Shown one piece after another: positions 53,286-60,312 of a stretch of 64,000 bases of DNA. The notes beneath the pieces were generated by a model. The model made no database searches. It had not been told where the DNA came from and worked only from the letters and a program-made list of their open reading frames with translations. The stretch is from positions 2,790,001-2,854,000 of the forward strand of contig CBDETD010000002.1 of assembly GCA_965242805.1 (NCBI GenBank). Direction: 5' to 3'. Each line of letters starts with the position of its first letter. Within the stretch, counting starts at the first letter, position 1. This stretch comes from JANQEU01 sp965242805 (GTDB lineage: Bacteria > Bacteroidota > Bacteroidia > Cytophagales > Cyclobacteriaceae). Position numbers and translations under genes: made by a program.

Positions 53286-54491
53286 TTACCCTATAATCTT
53301 GCCTGTTACCAGAAAATAAGGATTTAGAAGGTTTTCTTTATTGTAAACCACAGTGTTTCCGGTCTTACCAATTGTTACGCTTCCTCCAGCTTCTTCGACA
53401 ATAATTTGAGCCGCTGCAGTGTCCCACTCCATTGTTGGTGCAAACCTAGGGTAGAGATGTGCGTTTCCTTCAGCTACCATCAGCAGTTTCAGAGAACTTC
53501 CTTTGCTGACGAATACGGGATCTTGAAAACCATTAATGAATTTTTCTGTGTCCTCATTCAAATGGGATCTTGAAGCGACAATTCTCAATTCCGAATCTCC
53601 TAACCCAAAAGACTCGCAATTTATTTTTTTATTATTCTTGTAAGCACCTGTACCTGAAATCGCGTAGTACATATCTCCAGTTACTGGAACCGTAACGACT
53701 CCCATCACCACCTTTGATTTTTTGATAAGAGCAATGTTAACTGTAAATTCCCCATTTCTCTTTACGAATTCCTTGGTACCATCCAGAGGATCAACCATCC
53801 AGAAATATTCCCATTTCGATCTTTCCCTGAATGAAATATCTTTTCCTTCTTCACTCAAAATCGGAATCTCAGTTTTCTTTAGTTCTTCGATGATAGTATT
53901 ATGGGACGCTCTATCGGCAAGAGTCAGGGGTGAGTTATCTGATTTTGCCTCTAATCCGAAATCGCCTGATTCATAGATTTTTAATATTTCAGAATTGGCC
54001 TCACGGGCTGCTTTCTTTGCGATCTCCAGTAATTTGGAAAGGTCATTTTTACCCACCCCCGGGGAGGGGAGTGAAGACTTGTCGTCAGAATCAAATCCCC
54101 TCTTGGGAGGGGTAAGGTTGGGTTTATTTTGTTCTATCCATATTTCGATAGTTCGCAGAACGTTGTCCATATCCTTTTTCACTTCATCGTCATCGAATCT
54201 AAGAAACTGTACCCCAAGTTTCTCAAGTTCATTTTGTCTCAACTGGTCTGCTTGGAAAGCTTCTTCATGATCATGACTTACTCCATCAATTTCGATGGCC
54301 AACATCAAATCTTTACAATAAAAGTCTACTATATAGCTATATATGGGTCGCTGTCGATCGAAATCATATCCAAGCATTTTCTTTTGCTTCAACTGATCCC
54401 ATAAGAGAACTTCTGATGGCGTCATATTCTTTCTTAATTTTCTTGCGATATCTTTCAGGTAGGGCTTGTATGGTATGATCTTACGTTTCAA
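53286..54491 (-). CDS. cysQ: DUF559 nuclease-like domain fused in frame to CysQ-type 3'(2'),5'-bisphosphate nucleotidase
   Basis: One 401-residue open frame joins two unrelated families. Residues 1-118 are a DUF559 (Vsr-like, PD-(D/E)xK fold) domain starting at a TTG, with ARKLRKNMTPSEVLLWDQLK and acidic residues Asp56, Glu67 and Asp69 (YIVDFYCKDLMLAIEIDGVS). Residues 120-148 are a translated repeat (PNLTPPKRGFDSDDKSSLPS). Residues 150-401 are a full CysQ with LSEEGKD, VDPLDGTKEF (Asp234, Asp237) and the C-terminal EWDTAAAQIIVEEAGG. CysQ hydrolyses PAP, the by-product of sulfotransferases, so its role in this locus is clear. A GTG at codon 146 (54056) could start a separate CysQ of about 256 residues. 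Whether the fused protein or two products are made is unknown. Confidence 0.85.
   Translation of the reverse strand: MKRKIIPYKPYLKDIARKLRKNMTPSEVLLWDQLKQKKMLGYDFDRQRPIYSYIVDFYCKDLMLAIEIDGVSHDHEEAFQADQLRQNELEKLGVQFLRFDDDEVKKDMDNVLRTIEIWIEQNKPNLTPPKRGFDSDDKSSLPSPGVGKNDLSKLLEIAKKAAREANSEILKIYESGDFGLEAKSDNSPLTLADRASHNTIIEELKKTEIPILSEEGKDISFRERSKWEYFWMVDPLDGTKEFVKRNGEFTVNIALIKKSKVVMGVVTVPVTGDMYYAISGTGAYKNNKKINCESFGLGDSELRIVASRSHLNEDTEKFINGFQDPVFVSKGSSLKLLMVAEGNAHLYPRFAPTMEWDTAAAQIIVEEAGGSVTIGKTGNTVVYNKENLLNPYFLVTGKIIG
54047..54125. repeat. Left repeat of the DUF559 element (translated as the fusion linker)
   Basis: This G/C-rich stretch contains a direct repeat TTTTACCCACCCC (54047-54059) and a 29-nt arm at 54094-54122 that includes CCCCTCTTGGGAGGGG. 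Read on the opposite strand the arm matches 25 of 29 positions of 54525-54553, so the two are inverted repeats on each side of the DUF559 coding segment. Here the repeat lies inside the reading frame of the fused gene. Confidence 0.75.
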
Positions 54492-54519
54492 AGTAATAAA
54501 ATATTAACCTGGAGAATTC

Positions 54520-54605
54520 TTTTACCCACCCCTACCCCTCCAAGGAGGGGATTAAATTCTAATAATTGTTGAACAATAGCCCCAATGTTACAGAAGGGGA
54601 TTGGG
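54520..54605. repeat. Right repeat of the DUF559 element, palindromic intergenic block
   Basis: Begins with the second copy of TTTTACCCACCCC (54520-54532) and continues into the 29-nt inverted-repeat arm 54525-54553, which contains CCCCTCCAAGGAGGGG (7-bp arms, 2-base loop). A 6-bp-arm palindrome ATTGTTGAACAAT and a CCCAAT / ATTGGG pairing follow up to about 54605. It fills the gap between cysN and the DUF559-cysQ gene and could also terminate transcription. Confidence 0.75.
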
Positions 54606-54611
54606 AGGTGC

Positions 54612-55853
54612 CTAAATGATCATGCCGGCAGCGACAGTTTCATTCGTGCCTTCATCAACCAATATCAAGCTTCCTGTATTTCTATTCTTCTTATAGGAAT
54701 CTGCCAGAAGTGGTTTAGTCGTTCGAAGAGCAATTCTACAGATGTCATTCATCTTAATATCCTTATCTTCCTCATCTCGATGAAGTGTATTGATATTCAG
54801 TTTATATCGGACCTCTTTGATCATTGCTTTCACCTCGGAAGTTGTGTGCTTTAGTATATATTTTGTTCTTGGTCTTGGACCATTGTTGTTCAACCAACAC
54901 ATCATCACCTCAACATCTTGCATTTGCTCTGGATGATTGTTCGTCCGAACGATCATATCTCCTCTTCCTATATCAATATCATCCGTGAGAGTGATTGTTA
55001 CAGACATTGGAGCAAACGCTTCTTCTACGGAGCCATCAAACGTATCTATTGTTTTGATCTTGGAGGTAAATCCTGATGGTAATACCATCACTTCGTCATC
55101 CGGCTTAAAAATTCCACCTGCAATTCTTCCGGCATATCCTCTGTAATCATGATACTTGTCGTTCTTTGGTCTGATTACGGTCTGAACAGGGAAGCGGCAA
55201 TCAATGTGATTATGATCACTACTTATATGAATGGTTTCAAGGGTGTATAAAAGGGTGGATCCCTCATACCAATCCATATTCTCACTTCTGTTTACTACAT
55301 TATCACCTTTCAATGCACTTATAGGAATGAACTGCACATCATGTACATCTAGCTTTGACGCAAAGGTTTCAAATACTTCTCGTATCTCATCGAATCTTTC
55401 TTTCCTATAGTCCACCAGATCCATCTTATTTACACAAATTATAAGATGTGGAATTTGAAGCATTGATGCAATGATCGAGTGACGACAAGTCTGCTCAACA
55501 ACACCATTTCTGGCGTCAACCAGTATCAAAGCGACGTTTGCTGTTGAAGCTCCAGTCACCATATTTCTTGTGTATTGGATGTGACCAGGAGTATCAGCAA
55601 TAATGAATTTCCTCTTCGGGGTAGCAAAATATCTATAGGCAACATCGATAGTAATTCCCTGTTCCCTCTCATCCTTAAGTCCATCCGTCAGTAGAGCAAG
55701 ATCTGTATGATCCAATCCCATGCGATTACTTGACTGTTTGACCTGATCCAATTGGTCTTCGAATATTGATTTAGAATCATAAAGCAATCTCCCGATTAAA
55801 GTACTCTTACCGTCGTCTACACTCCCCGCTGTTGTGAAACGTAGTAGCTCCAT
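54612..55853 (-). CDS. cysN: Sulfate adenylyltransferase GTPase subunit
   Basis: About 413 residues from the ATG at 55853 (MELLRFTTAGSVDDGKSTLI), the conserved family start. The open frame extends 16 codons to an ATG at 55901, but that extension (MPKTENQTPSTNSYLD) is a translation of intergenic repeat sequence. GTP-binding motifs are GSVDDGKST (G1), DTPGHIQYTRNM (G3) and NKMDLVDY (G4), followed by two beta-barrel domains as in EF-Tu-like proteins. With CysD it makes APS from ATP and sulfate, using GTP hydrolysis. No APS kinase domain is fused; that function is separate (57275). In this locus it feeds PAPS synthesis. Confidence 0.95.
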   Translation of the reverse strand: MELLRFTTAGSVDDGKSTLIGRLLYDSKSIFEDQLDQVKQSSNRMGLDHTDLALLTDGLKDEREQGITIDVAYRYFATPKRKFIIADTPGHIQYTRNMVTGASTANVALILVDARNGVVEQTCRHSIIASMLQIPHLIICVNKMDLVDYRKERFDEIREVFETFASKLDVHDVQFIPISALKGDNVVNRSENMDWYEGSTLLYTLETIHISSDHNHIDCRFPVQTVIRPKNDKYHDYRGYAGRIAGGIFKPDDEVMVLPSGFTSKIKTIDTFDGSVEEAFAPMSVTITLTDDIDIGRGDMIVRTNNHPEQMQDVEVMMCWLNNNGPRPRTKYILKHTTSEVKAMIKEVRYKLNINTLHRDEEDKDIKMNDICRIALRTTKPLLADSYKKNRNTGSLILVDEGTNETVAAGMII

Positions 55854-55874
55854 GTCGAGATAGCTGTTAGTGGA

Positions 55875-55911
55875 TGGTGTTTGGTTTTCGGTTTTGGGCA
55901 TTTGGTAATGA
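55875..55911. repeat. Left flank repeat of the four-helix-bundle ORF
   Basis: GGTGTTTGGTTTTCGG then TTTTGGGCATTTGG on the plus strand, just upstream of cysN. It is an imperfect inverted copy of 56311-56345 on the other side of the small ORF and resembles the left arm at 29144 (GGTGTTTGGTTTTAGG). Confidence 0.5.
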
Positions 55912-55940
55912 TTTAATTTTCAATGCTCTATTTCTTGTTA

Positions 55941-56288
55941 CTAAAATTTGGATACTGAGGTTCTAAATGCATTCAGTTTGGCTTGAACTTCGTGCAATTC
56001 ACTAATGGATGATTCAACTTCAATTTCAAATAAATCACCAACTAGTAGTAATAAAGTTTCCAGTTCGAAAGAAGAACCTAAAGAAATTTCCAGATATCTA
56101 ATAAACTCCTTGTTTGAGCTTCTACTACACCCTTCTGCAACATTTGAAGGTATTGAAACAGATGCTCTTCTCATTTGACTGATTAGGCCATACTTTTCTT
56201 CTTCAGGTAAAGATGCTGTGAGTTGATACACTTTCTTAGGTAACCCAATTCCCAATTTCCAAACATCAAGTTCTCTGAAATTTCTCAT
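55941..56288 (-). CDS. Four-helix-bundle protein (S23 / 23S rRNA intervening-sequence type)
   Basis: A 115-residue small protein: MRNFRELDVWKLGIGLPKKVYQL, then YGLISQMRRASVSIPSNVAE (about 38-57), GCSRSSNKEFIRYLEISLGS and a C-terminal helix. These are hallmarks of the S23 / four-helix-bundle family, first found inside 23S rRNA intervening sequences and now common as stray small genes. It is inserted between cysN and cysD, which are normally adjacent, and is flanked on both sides by inverted CCTAAA-type repeats. It has no known part in sulfate activation. It could be a passenger of a mobile repeat. Confidence 0.85.
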   Translation of the reverse strand: MRNFRELDVWKLGIGLPKKVYQLTASLPEEEKYGLISQMRRASVSIPSNVAEGCSRSSNKEFIRYLEISLGSSFELETLLLLVGDLFEIEVESSISELHEVQAKLNAFRTSVSKF

Positions 56289-56310
56289 GGTGATTTAATT
56301 TATAATTCTT

Positions 56311-56345
56311 CCCAATTCCTAAAGCCAAAGACCTAAAACCTAAAA
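56311..56345. repeat. Right flank repeat of the four-helix-bundle ORF (CCTAAAGCCAAAGACC type)
   Basis: AATTCCTAAAGCCAAAGACC then TAAAACCTAAAAG, ending in the cysD stop codon. It is an imperfect inverted match to 55875-55911 and a close match to 29213-29247. The short motif CCTAAA or CCAAA recurs several times within it. Confidence 0.55.
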
Positions 56346-57245
56346 GTACCCTTCTCGTTTCCGATCCTCCATAGATGTTTCAGAACGTTTGTCATCTTCG
56401 CGGTTACCTCTTTCCGTCTGGCGAGCTGCCGCCACTTCTTCTACTATTTTCTCCAGTGTATCAGCATCAGATTCAATACCTCCTGTGATCGTAATATCTC
56501 CAAGGGTTCTAAACCTTATTTTCTTTTCAATTACTTCGTCCTTTTCGTCAAGTTGGATGAATTCCGAAACCGGTAGCCAGGTACCATTTCTAAAAATCAC
56601 ATTTCTTTTGTGGGCGAAATACAGGCTTGGGATCTTGATATTCTCAAAAAGTATATATTGCCAAACATCCATCTCCGTCCAGTTACTAAGCGGAAATACT
56701 CTAAAATGCTCACCTGAATTATGCCTACCATTAAATATGTTCCACAGCTCCGGTCTCTGGTGTTTTGGATCCCACTGACCAAATTCATCCCTATGGGAGA
56801 AAAAGCGTTCTTTAGCCCTGGCCTTCTCCTCATCTCTTCTGGCTCCACCAATACAAACATCCAGTCCAAGCTCTTCAATCGAATCCAGAAGTGTAATTGT
56901 CTGAATAATATTTCTTGACGCATTCCTGCCCGTTTCTTCAACGGCCCGTCCTTCATCAATTGATCTTTGAACAGATCCCACTAGCAGTCTAGCATCCAAT
57001 TCCTTTACCAGATCATCCCTGAATTTCATAGTCTCCGGAAAATTGTGACCTGAATCAATGTGAAACAAAGGGAAGGGTATCCTTGCAGGGTGAAAAGCTT
57101 TCCTTGCCAGGTGGGTAACAACTATTGAGTCTTTGCCACCAGAGAATAGAATTGCTGGATTTTGAAACTGCGAAAATACCTCTCTCAATACATATATTGA
57201 TTCAGCCTCTAGTTCTTTTAGATGAGTTAGACTATAGCTTCTCAT
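56340..57245 (-). CDS. cysD: Sulfate adenylyltransferase subunit 2 (ATP-binding)
   Basis: A 301-residue PP-loop ATP pyrophosphatase-type enzyme, the catalytic half of ATP sulfurylase. The PP-loop SGGKDSIVVTHLARKAF is at about 35-51, with FPLLHID-like PFPLFHIDSGHNFPETM near 58-74, GGARRDEEKARAKERFF (about 137-153) and NWTEMDVWQYILFENIKIPS (about 190-209). The ATG at 57245 gives the usual start SYSLTHLKELEAESI. It is separated from its normal partner cysN by an inserted small ORF and repeats. Together they make APS, which cysC next door turns into PAPS. Confidence 0.96.
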   Translation of the reverse strand: MRSYSLTHLKELEAESIYVLREVFSQFQNPAILFSGGKDSIVVTHLARKAFHPARIPFPLFHIDSGHNFPETMKFRDDLVKELDARLLVGSVQRSIDEGRAVEETGRNASRNIIQTITLLDSIEELGLDVCIGGARRDEEKARAKERFFSHRDEFGQWDPKHQRPELWNIFNGRHNSGEHFRVFPLSNWTEMDVWQYILFENIKIPSLYFAHKRNVIFRNGTWLPVSEFIQLDEKDEVIEKKIRFRTLGDITITGGIESDADTLEKIVEEVAAARQTERGNREDDKRSETSMEDRKREGYF

Positions 57246-57250
57246 GATTG

Positions 57251-57276
57251 ATTTTTGCTATTTTATCTTAGCTTTT
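57251..57276. repeat. Possible degenerate repeat at the cysC-cysD junction
   Basis: GCTATTTTATCTTAGCTTTT between the cysC stop and the cysD start resembles GCTATTAGCCTTTTAGCTTT at 52040-52117. The match is weak and T-rich sequence could give it by chance. Confidence 0.25.
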
Positions 57277-57871
57277 ATTTAGTCTTTAATTCAGGTAAGA
57301 TCAATTTTGTTAATTGGCCCAAACCTTCCTCAATAGAATGATTCTCCGTATTAACCACTATGTCAGAATTTTTTGGAGCTTCAAAGGGAGATGATATACC
57401 AGTGAAATTGGGGATCAGACCTTTTCTGGCTTTTTCATATAACCCTTTTACATCTCTTCTTTCACATTCTTCCAAAGAACATTCCACATAGATCTCTATG
57501 AAATTATCTCTACCAACAAGGTTTTTTGCAAGTTTCCTTTCTTCCTTAAAAGGTGAAATGAATGCAGTAATCACAACTATCCCGGCATCAACAAATAACT
57601 TGCTAACTTCAGCAATTCTCCTGATGTTTTCTTTTCTTCCTTCTACACTAAAATCCAGGTCAGAATTTAATCCGCTTCGGATATTGTCTCCGTCAAGTAT
57701 GTAAGTCCGGATTCCTTTGTTGAATAAAAAAACCTCCAACTCATTGGCTAATGTTGATTTTCCTGAACCACTTAAACCTGTAAACCACAGAAGTTTGGGG
57801 ATATGATTATTCCTTTTCCGTCTATCTTCGATAGTGATTTTATGATCATGTGGCACAATGAAATTAGCCAT
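57275..57871 (-). CDS. cysC: Adenylylsulfate (APS) kinase
   Basis: About 198 residues from the ATG at 57871 (MANFIVPHDHKITIEDRRKR), which overlaps the end of the DUF2061 gene by 8 bp; the frame extends to a TTG at 57895 with no family support. The P-loop is WFTGLSGSGKSTLANELE (about 29-46), the APS-binding segment DGDNIRSGLNSDLDFS (about 63-78), and FIEIYVECSLEECERRDVKG (about 127-146). It phosphorylates APS to PAPS, the sulfate donor for sulfotransferases. Since no PAPS reductase is seen in the window, the product probably goes to polysaccharide sulfation. Confidence 0.95.
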   Translation of the reverse strand: MANFIVPHDHKITIEDRRKRNNHIPKLLWFTGLSGSGKSTLANELEVFLFNKGIRTYILDGDNIRSGLNSDLDFSVEGRKENIRRIAEVSKLFVDAGIVVITAFISPFKEERKLAKNLVGRDNFIEIYVECSLEECERRDVKGLYEKARKGLIPNFTGISSPFEAPKNSDIVVNTENHSIEEGLGQLTKLILPELKTK

Positions 57872-58109
57872 CTGACTCGATTTGTTTCTGTCCAAATTTT
57901 ACCCTAAACCAGGCTCTTTCATGCAAGTAATAAAAGAGTATCTTTAGAATAGATTCTGCTAATGCAACTCCTGTTGCTTTTTCGGTTGCCTGTGGATCAT
58001 CGTAAAAGAAGATCAAAGCAAGAACAAATGTTGTGAGAGAAGCAATTACTCTCCAAGTAATCGCCTTCAATATGTGCCGTAATTGACTTTTATCCCTTAG
58101 AGCTTTCAT
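57864..58109 (-). CDS. DUF2061 membrane protein
   Basis: An 81-residue protein with two hydrophobic segments (AITWRVIASLTTFVLALIFF about 16-35, and ESILKILFYYLHERAWFRV about 53-71). The family is typically found beside cysC and cysD in bacteria and is presumed to act in the membrane near sulfate metabolism, perhaps in sulfate or adenylyl-sulfate handling, but its job is unproven. It overlaps the cysC start by 8 bp, so translation is probably coupled. It is the first gene of the cys segment of the operon, 11 bp downstream of the nucleotide-sugar dehydrogenase gene. Confidence 0.85.
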   Translation of the reverse strand: MKALRDKSQLRHILKAITWRVIASLTTFVLALIFFYDDPQATEKATGVALAESILKILFYYLHERAWFRVKFGQKQIESDG

Positions 58110-58120
58110 TCGGTGAAAAT

Positions 58121-59377
58121 CTAAAGCCGCGAAGATATGTTATTTTCGGGAAGGAATCCTTTCACATCATAAATTGCTGGAACTTTGGTTTTTATATAAT
58201 CCCAATCAAATCCTAAATATTCATCATGAGCTACTGCAGTGACAACAGCAGAGTAATTCTCCCATTCTATATTATCTATCAAATCCAAACCATACTCATT
58301 TCTTACCTCGTCTTTATTAGCTTTAGGATCATGCACATCAACAGATAAATTGAAATTTTGTAATTCTATTAGAATATCTATGACGCGAGTATTTCTTACA
58401 TCAGGGCAATTTTCTTTGAAAGTAAAGCCAAGTATTAGTACTTTGGTACTGTGGCGAAGGAGCTCCTTAGAAGCTAAAAGTTTCACGATCTTTTGAGCAA
58501 TGTAGTAGCCCATATCATCATTCACCTTTCTTCCAGAAAGTATTATCTGCGGTTTGTATCCGACCTCTTCCGCCTTGTATGTCAGATAATAGGGATCTAC
58601 TCCAATACAGTGACCACCCACAAGCCCTGGGTAAAAATTTAGGAAATTCCATTTGGTAGAAGCTGCTTCAAGAACAGATTTCGTGTCTATATCCAGTTTC
58701 TCAAAAATCAGGGCCAATTCATTTACAAATGCTATGTTAATATCTCGTTGGGAATTCTCTATAACCTTAGCCGCTTCAGCTACTTTAATGCTTTTTGCTT
58801 TGAAAGTTCCGGCAGTTATGAACGATTTATAAAAGTCGTCAATCAAATTCGCGATTTCTGGGGTACTCCCACTAGTGACTTTTTTGATCGTTGTAAGTCT
58901 GTGAATTTTATCACCGGGATTAATTCTCTCGGGAGAATATCCACAGAAAAAGTCATGATTATATTTAAGTCCACTAATCTCCTCGAGGATAGGGACACAA
59001 ATTTCTTCCGTGGTCCCCGGATAAACTGTTGACTCATATATTAGTATATCCCCATTGTTAATCATTGACGCAGCAGTACGAGTTGCACTGATCAAAGGTC
59101 CAAGATCAGGTTTTTTATTCCTATCTATTGGAGTAGGAACGGTTATGATGTAAATATTTGCAGGAGCCAGGTCTACTTTCGAGCTTGTAAAAGAAAGTAG
59201 ATTTGATGACTTAAGATCTTTAGATTCTACCTCTCCGGTCCGATCAAAGTTTCTTGCTAATTCGTCAATACGATCGATGTTAATATCAAAACCAATTGTT
59301 GGATAATGCTTACCGATTTCAACTGCCAGTGGTAATCCAACGTATCCTAGTCCGATTACACCTACATGATATTCCAT
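58121..59377 (-). CDS. UDP-N-acetylhexosamine 6-dehydrogenase (WbpO/TviB-like)
   Basis: A 418-residue nucleotide-sugar dehydrogenase. The NAD loop is VGVIGLGYVGLPLAVEIGKH (about 5-24), the middle has CGYSPERINPGDKIH (about 154-168, a mark of the WbpO/TviB/WecC group), and the catalytic Cys lies in GLVGGHCIGVDPYYL (about 249-263). It oxidises UDP-GlcNAc or UDP-GalNAc to the uronic acid, giving an acidic amino sugar for the polysaccharide. It differs from the Ugd at 60309, which has the glucose-type GGSCFPKD site. It overlaps the UDP-xylose synthase gene by one base. Confidence 0.9.
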   Translation of the reverse strand: MEYHVGVIGLGYVGLPLAVEIGKHYPTIGFDINIDRIDELARNFDRTGEVESKDLKSSNLLSFTSSKVDLAPANIYIITVPTPIDRNKKPDLGPLISATRTAASMINNGDILIYESTVYPGTTEEICVPILEEISGLKYNHDFFCGYSPERINPGDKIHRLTTIKKVTSGSTPEIANLIDDFYKSFITAGTFKAKSIKVAEAAKVIENSQRDINIAFVNELALIFEKLDIDTKSVLEAASTKWNFLNFYPGLVGGHCIGVDPYYLTYKAEEVGYKPQIILSGRKVNDDMGYYIAQKIVKLLASKELLRHSTKVLILGFTFKENCPDVRNTRVIDILIELQNFNLSVDVHDPKANKDEVRNEYGLDLIDNIEWENYSAVVTAVAHDEYLGFDWDYIKTKVPAIYDVKGFLPENNISSRL

Positions 59378-60312
59378 TATATTATTTTGTTTATAAAATA
59401 TTCCAATGTTGGTTTCAATCCCTCAGCCCGGGAGAATTTTGGTTCCCAATCCAAAACCTCCTTAGCCCTTGAAATATCTGGCTTCCTTTGCTTAGGATCG
59501 TCTTTTGGGAGGTCTGTATATATGATTTTTGATTTGCTTCCTGTCAACCGAATAATTTCCTCACCGAATTCATTGATTGTGATCTCATCTGGATTTCCAA
59601 TATTTACTGGATCAACATAGTCACTCATAAGTAGACGGTAAATACCTTCGATCAAATCATCAACGTAAGTGAATGACCTAGTTTGAGATCCGTCCCCAAA
59701 AGCTGTCAAATCCTCCCCTTTTAACGCCTGAGAAATAAATGTTGGGAGAACTCGCCCATCATCCAACCTCATTCTTGGACCAAAAGTGTTAAAGATCCTT
59801 ACTATTCGTGTTTCTAATCCATGGAAGGTATGATACGCCATGGTCAAGGCCTCCTGAAATCTTTTTGCTTCATCATAAACCCCTCTTGGTCCCACTGGAT
59901 TTACATTCCCCCAATAGTCCTCATTCTGAGGATGTACCAACGGATCACCATAGACTTCTGAAGTCGAAGCCACGAGTATTCGGGCATTTTTTTCTTTTGC
60001 CAAACCCAAACAGTTGAGAGTCCCCAGTGAGCCAACTTTCATGGTTTGGATTGGCATTTTTAAATAATCAATTGGACTAGCGGGAGAGGCAAAATGAAGG
60101 ATGTAATCCAATGGACCTGAAACATGAACAAACTTTGAAACATCGTGATGGTAATATTCAAAGTTCTTTTCTTTGAAAAAGTGTTCAATATTCACAATAT
60201 CTCCGGTTATTAAGTTGTCCATAGCCACCACGTGAAATCCTTCTGACAAAAATCTGTCACAAAGGTGTGAACCCAGGAAACCTGCACCCCCCGTAATTAA
60301 AACCTTTTTCAT
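59377..60312 (-). CDS. UDP-glucuronate decarboxylase (UDP-xylose synthase)
   Basis: A 311-residue extended SDR enzyme that decarboxylates UDP-glucuronate to UDP-xylose. The NAD loop is ITGGAGFLGSHLCDRFLSEG (about 6-25), the family segment ILHFASPASPIDYLKMPIQT (about 71-90), catalytic SerGlu in STSEVYGDPLVHPQ, and Tyr/Lys in GVYDEAKRFQEAL (about 143-155). The FNTFGPRMRLDDGRVLPTFI region is also typical. It directly follows ugd with a 4-bp overlap, which would channel UDP-glucose to UDP-glucuronate to UDP-xylose. A xylose residue in the glycan is inferred. Confidence 0.93.
   Translation of the reverse strand: MKKVLITGGAGFLGSHLCDRFLSEGFHVVAMDNLITGDIVNIEHFFKEKNFEYYHHDVSKFVHVSGPLDYILHFASPASPIDYLKMPIQTMKVGSLGTLNCLGLAKEKNARILVASTSEVYGDPLVHPQNEDYWGNVNPVGPRGVYDEAKRFQEALTMAYHTFHGLETRIVRIFNTFGPRMRLDDGRVLPTFISQALKGEDLTAFGDGSQTRSFTYVDDLIEGIYRLLMSDYVDPVNIGNPDEITINEFGEEIIRLTGSKSKIIYTDLPKDDPKQRKPDISRAKEVLDWEPKFSRAEGLKPTLEYFINKII

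Noticed and set aside
55854..55901. 16-codon N-terminal extension of cysN
   Set aside because: It translates an intergenic repeat (MPKTENQTPSTN), while the family start is the downstream ATG.
56311..56345. Short recurring CCTAAA and CCAAA units as a possible CRISPR array
   Set aside because: Units are degenerate, under 10 bases, with no regular spacers and no cas genes.
56597..56959. 120-codon open frame within cysD on the same strand
   Set aside because: Alternative frame of a conserved gene with no recognisable domain.
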